A DNA stretch of 18,687 nucleotides from Chloromonas sp. AAM2 (taxonomy: Eukaryota > Chlorophyta > Chlorophyceae > Chlamydomonadales > Chlamydomonadaceae): positions 1-18,687 of the forward strand of contig QAXH01005142.1 in the NCBI GenBank assembly GCA_004335635.1, read 5' to 3'. Position 1 is the stretch's first letter, and each line of letters begins with the position of its first letter. Below, piece by piece: positions 18,221 to 18,687 of the stretch. The position numbers and the translations under genes are program-made. The notes beneath the pieces were generated by a model. That model was not told the DNA's origin. It was given only the letters and a program-made list of their open reading frames with translations, and made no database searches.

Positions 18221-18429
18221 GCGTCAGATCATGCTGTCACGTGCTCCACGTGCGTGCACACAGTGCAGCGCAGCCAGCCTCCTGCGACACGCACTGCGCG
18301 TATCAACATCGGGCAGGCAGCATCTAGTAGTTCTGCGGACCGCATCCAGCCCAACCGCAGAAACAAACTTGCGATAGTTGAACCCATCATTTGTGCTGGG
18401 CTGCGAGGGGCCCCAAGGCCCCAGGCAAG
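18221..18429. promoter_or_regulatory. Divergent promoter between uL30m and RPB5 with two CACGTG boxes
   Basis: Only 209 bases separate the two start codons. Palindromic CACGTG elements (G-box/E-box) lie at 18238-18243 and 18247-18252, nearer the uL30m start. bZIP or bHLH factors bind such sites in plants and algae; use here is inferred. No TATA box is clear. Confidence 0.55.
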
Positions 18430-18510
18430 ATGGACACGCTCGACAGGCTGTATCGCATTCGGAGGACATGCATGCAGATGCTCAGGGATCGCAACTATTT
18501 AGTTTCCGAG
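18430..18510 (+). CDS. RPB5: RNA polymerase subunit RPB5 (RPABC1), first exon, partial gene
   Basis: ATG at 18430 (context GGCAAGATGG) opens a 27-codon exon, MDTLDRLYRIRRTCMQMLRD followed by RNYLVSE, matching the start of eukaryotic RPB5, where an LYRI-type helix leads to MLRDRGY. RPB5 is shared by nuclear RNA polymerases I, II and III and contacts downstream DNA. I place the donor at GAG|GTGCGG (18511) because the open frame beyond it has no RPB5 character and enters a tandem repeat; the exact donor is uncertain. The remaining roughly 180 residues lie outside the window. Confidence 0.8.
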
Positions 18511-18564
18511 GTGCGGCGCAGCAAGGCGTATGACAATTTCTCAGCTCATCACGGTTACCCCTGG

Positions 18565-18687
18565 CAGTATGCTGCATGCATGCATTCATATCCCGGGCAG
18601 TATGCTGCATGCATGCATTCATATCCCGGGCAGTGGGCTGCATGCATGCATTCATATCCCGGGCAGTGGGCTGCATGCATGCATTCA
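18565..18687. repeat. 33-bp tandem repeat, 3.7 copies to window end
   Basis: Units start at 18565, 18598, 18631 and 18664. The first two begin CAGTATGCTG and the last two CAGTGGGCTG; all contain GCATGCATGCATTCATATCC. They probably lie in RPB5 intron 1 and continue past the window. Confidence 0.95.

Noticed and set aside
1..18687. tRNA, rRNA or other structured RNA genes
   Set aside because: No convincing T-arm or rRNA core motif was seen by eye; a covariance search would be needed to exclude them.

Overview
The window is nuclear DNA of a green alga, most likely a core chlorophyte (Chlamydomonadales-like). Genes are split by many GT-AG introns of about 100-660 nt with GTGAGN-type donors. Coding parts are GC-rich, while introns are loaded with small tandem arrays. 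One gene belongs to the plastoglobule ABC1K family, and a proline-rich frame of the kind common in algal wall and secreted proteins sits at the left edge. The species assignment is inference; no organelle, bacterial or viral gene organisation is seen.

Layout. (1) 1-about 1310, minus strand: the 3' part of an unrecognised gene whose last visible exon is long and proline-rich and runs off the left edge; two upstream exons are proposed from splice sites and matching phase. (2) About 1500-4590: no gene I can support. It holds a perfect 47-bp inverted repeat with a single-base loop (2956-3050) next to a cluster of ATCAACTG words. (3) 4592-14543, plus strand: one large gene for an ABC1/UbiB-type atypical kinase closest to plant ABC1K3. 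Seventeen exons from 5245 to the stop are secure because every junction joins in phase into an uninterrupted family-like protein. Two more 5' exons (a transit-peptide-like first exon and a 20-nt microexon) are proposed. (4) 14544-16554: convergent intergenic region with no supported gene and one repeat shared with region 2. (5) 16555-18220, minus strand: a three-exon gene for a mitochondrial ribosomal protein uL30 with a C-terminal extension of roughly 200 residues. (6) 18221-18429: short divergent promoter with two CACGTG boxes. (7) 18430 to the end, plus strand: first exon of the RNA polymerase subunit RPB5, followed by a 33-bp tandem array that runs off the right edge.

The genes do not form a pathway. 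The kinase is expected in plastid plastoglobules (prenylquinone metabolism), uL30m in the mitochondrial ribosome and RPB5 in nuclear RNA polymerases. The uL30m and RPB5 genes are head to head and may share regulation. The points most worth a second look are the extended uL30m, the perfect hairpin, the intron-confined tandem arrays (one forms a splice acceptor, another is open in the exon's frame) and the unrecognised proline-rich gene.
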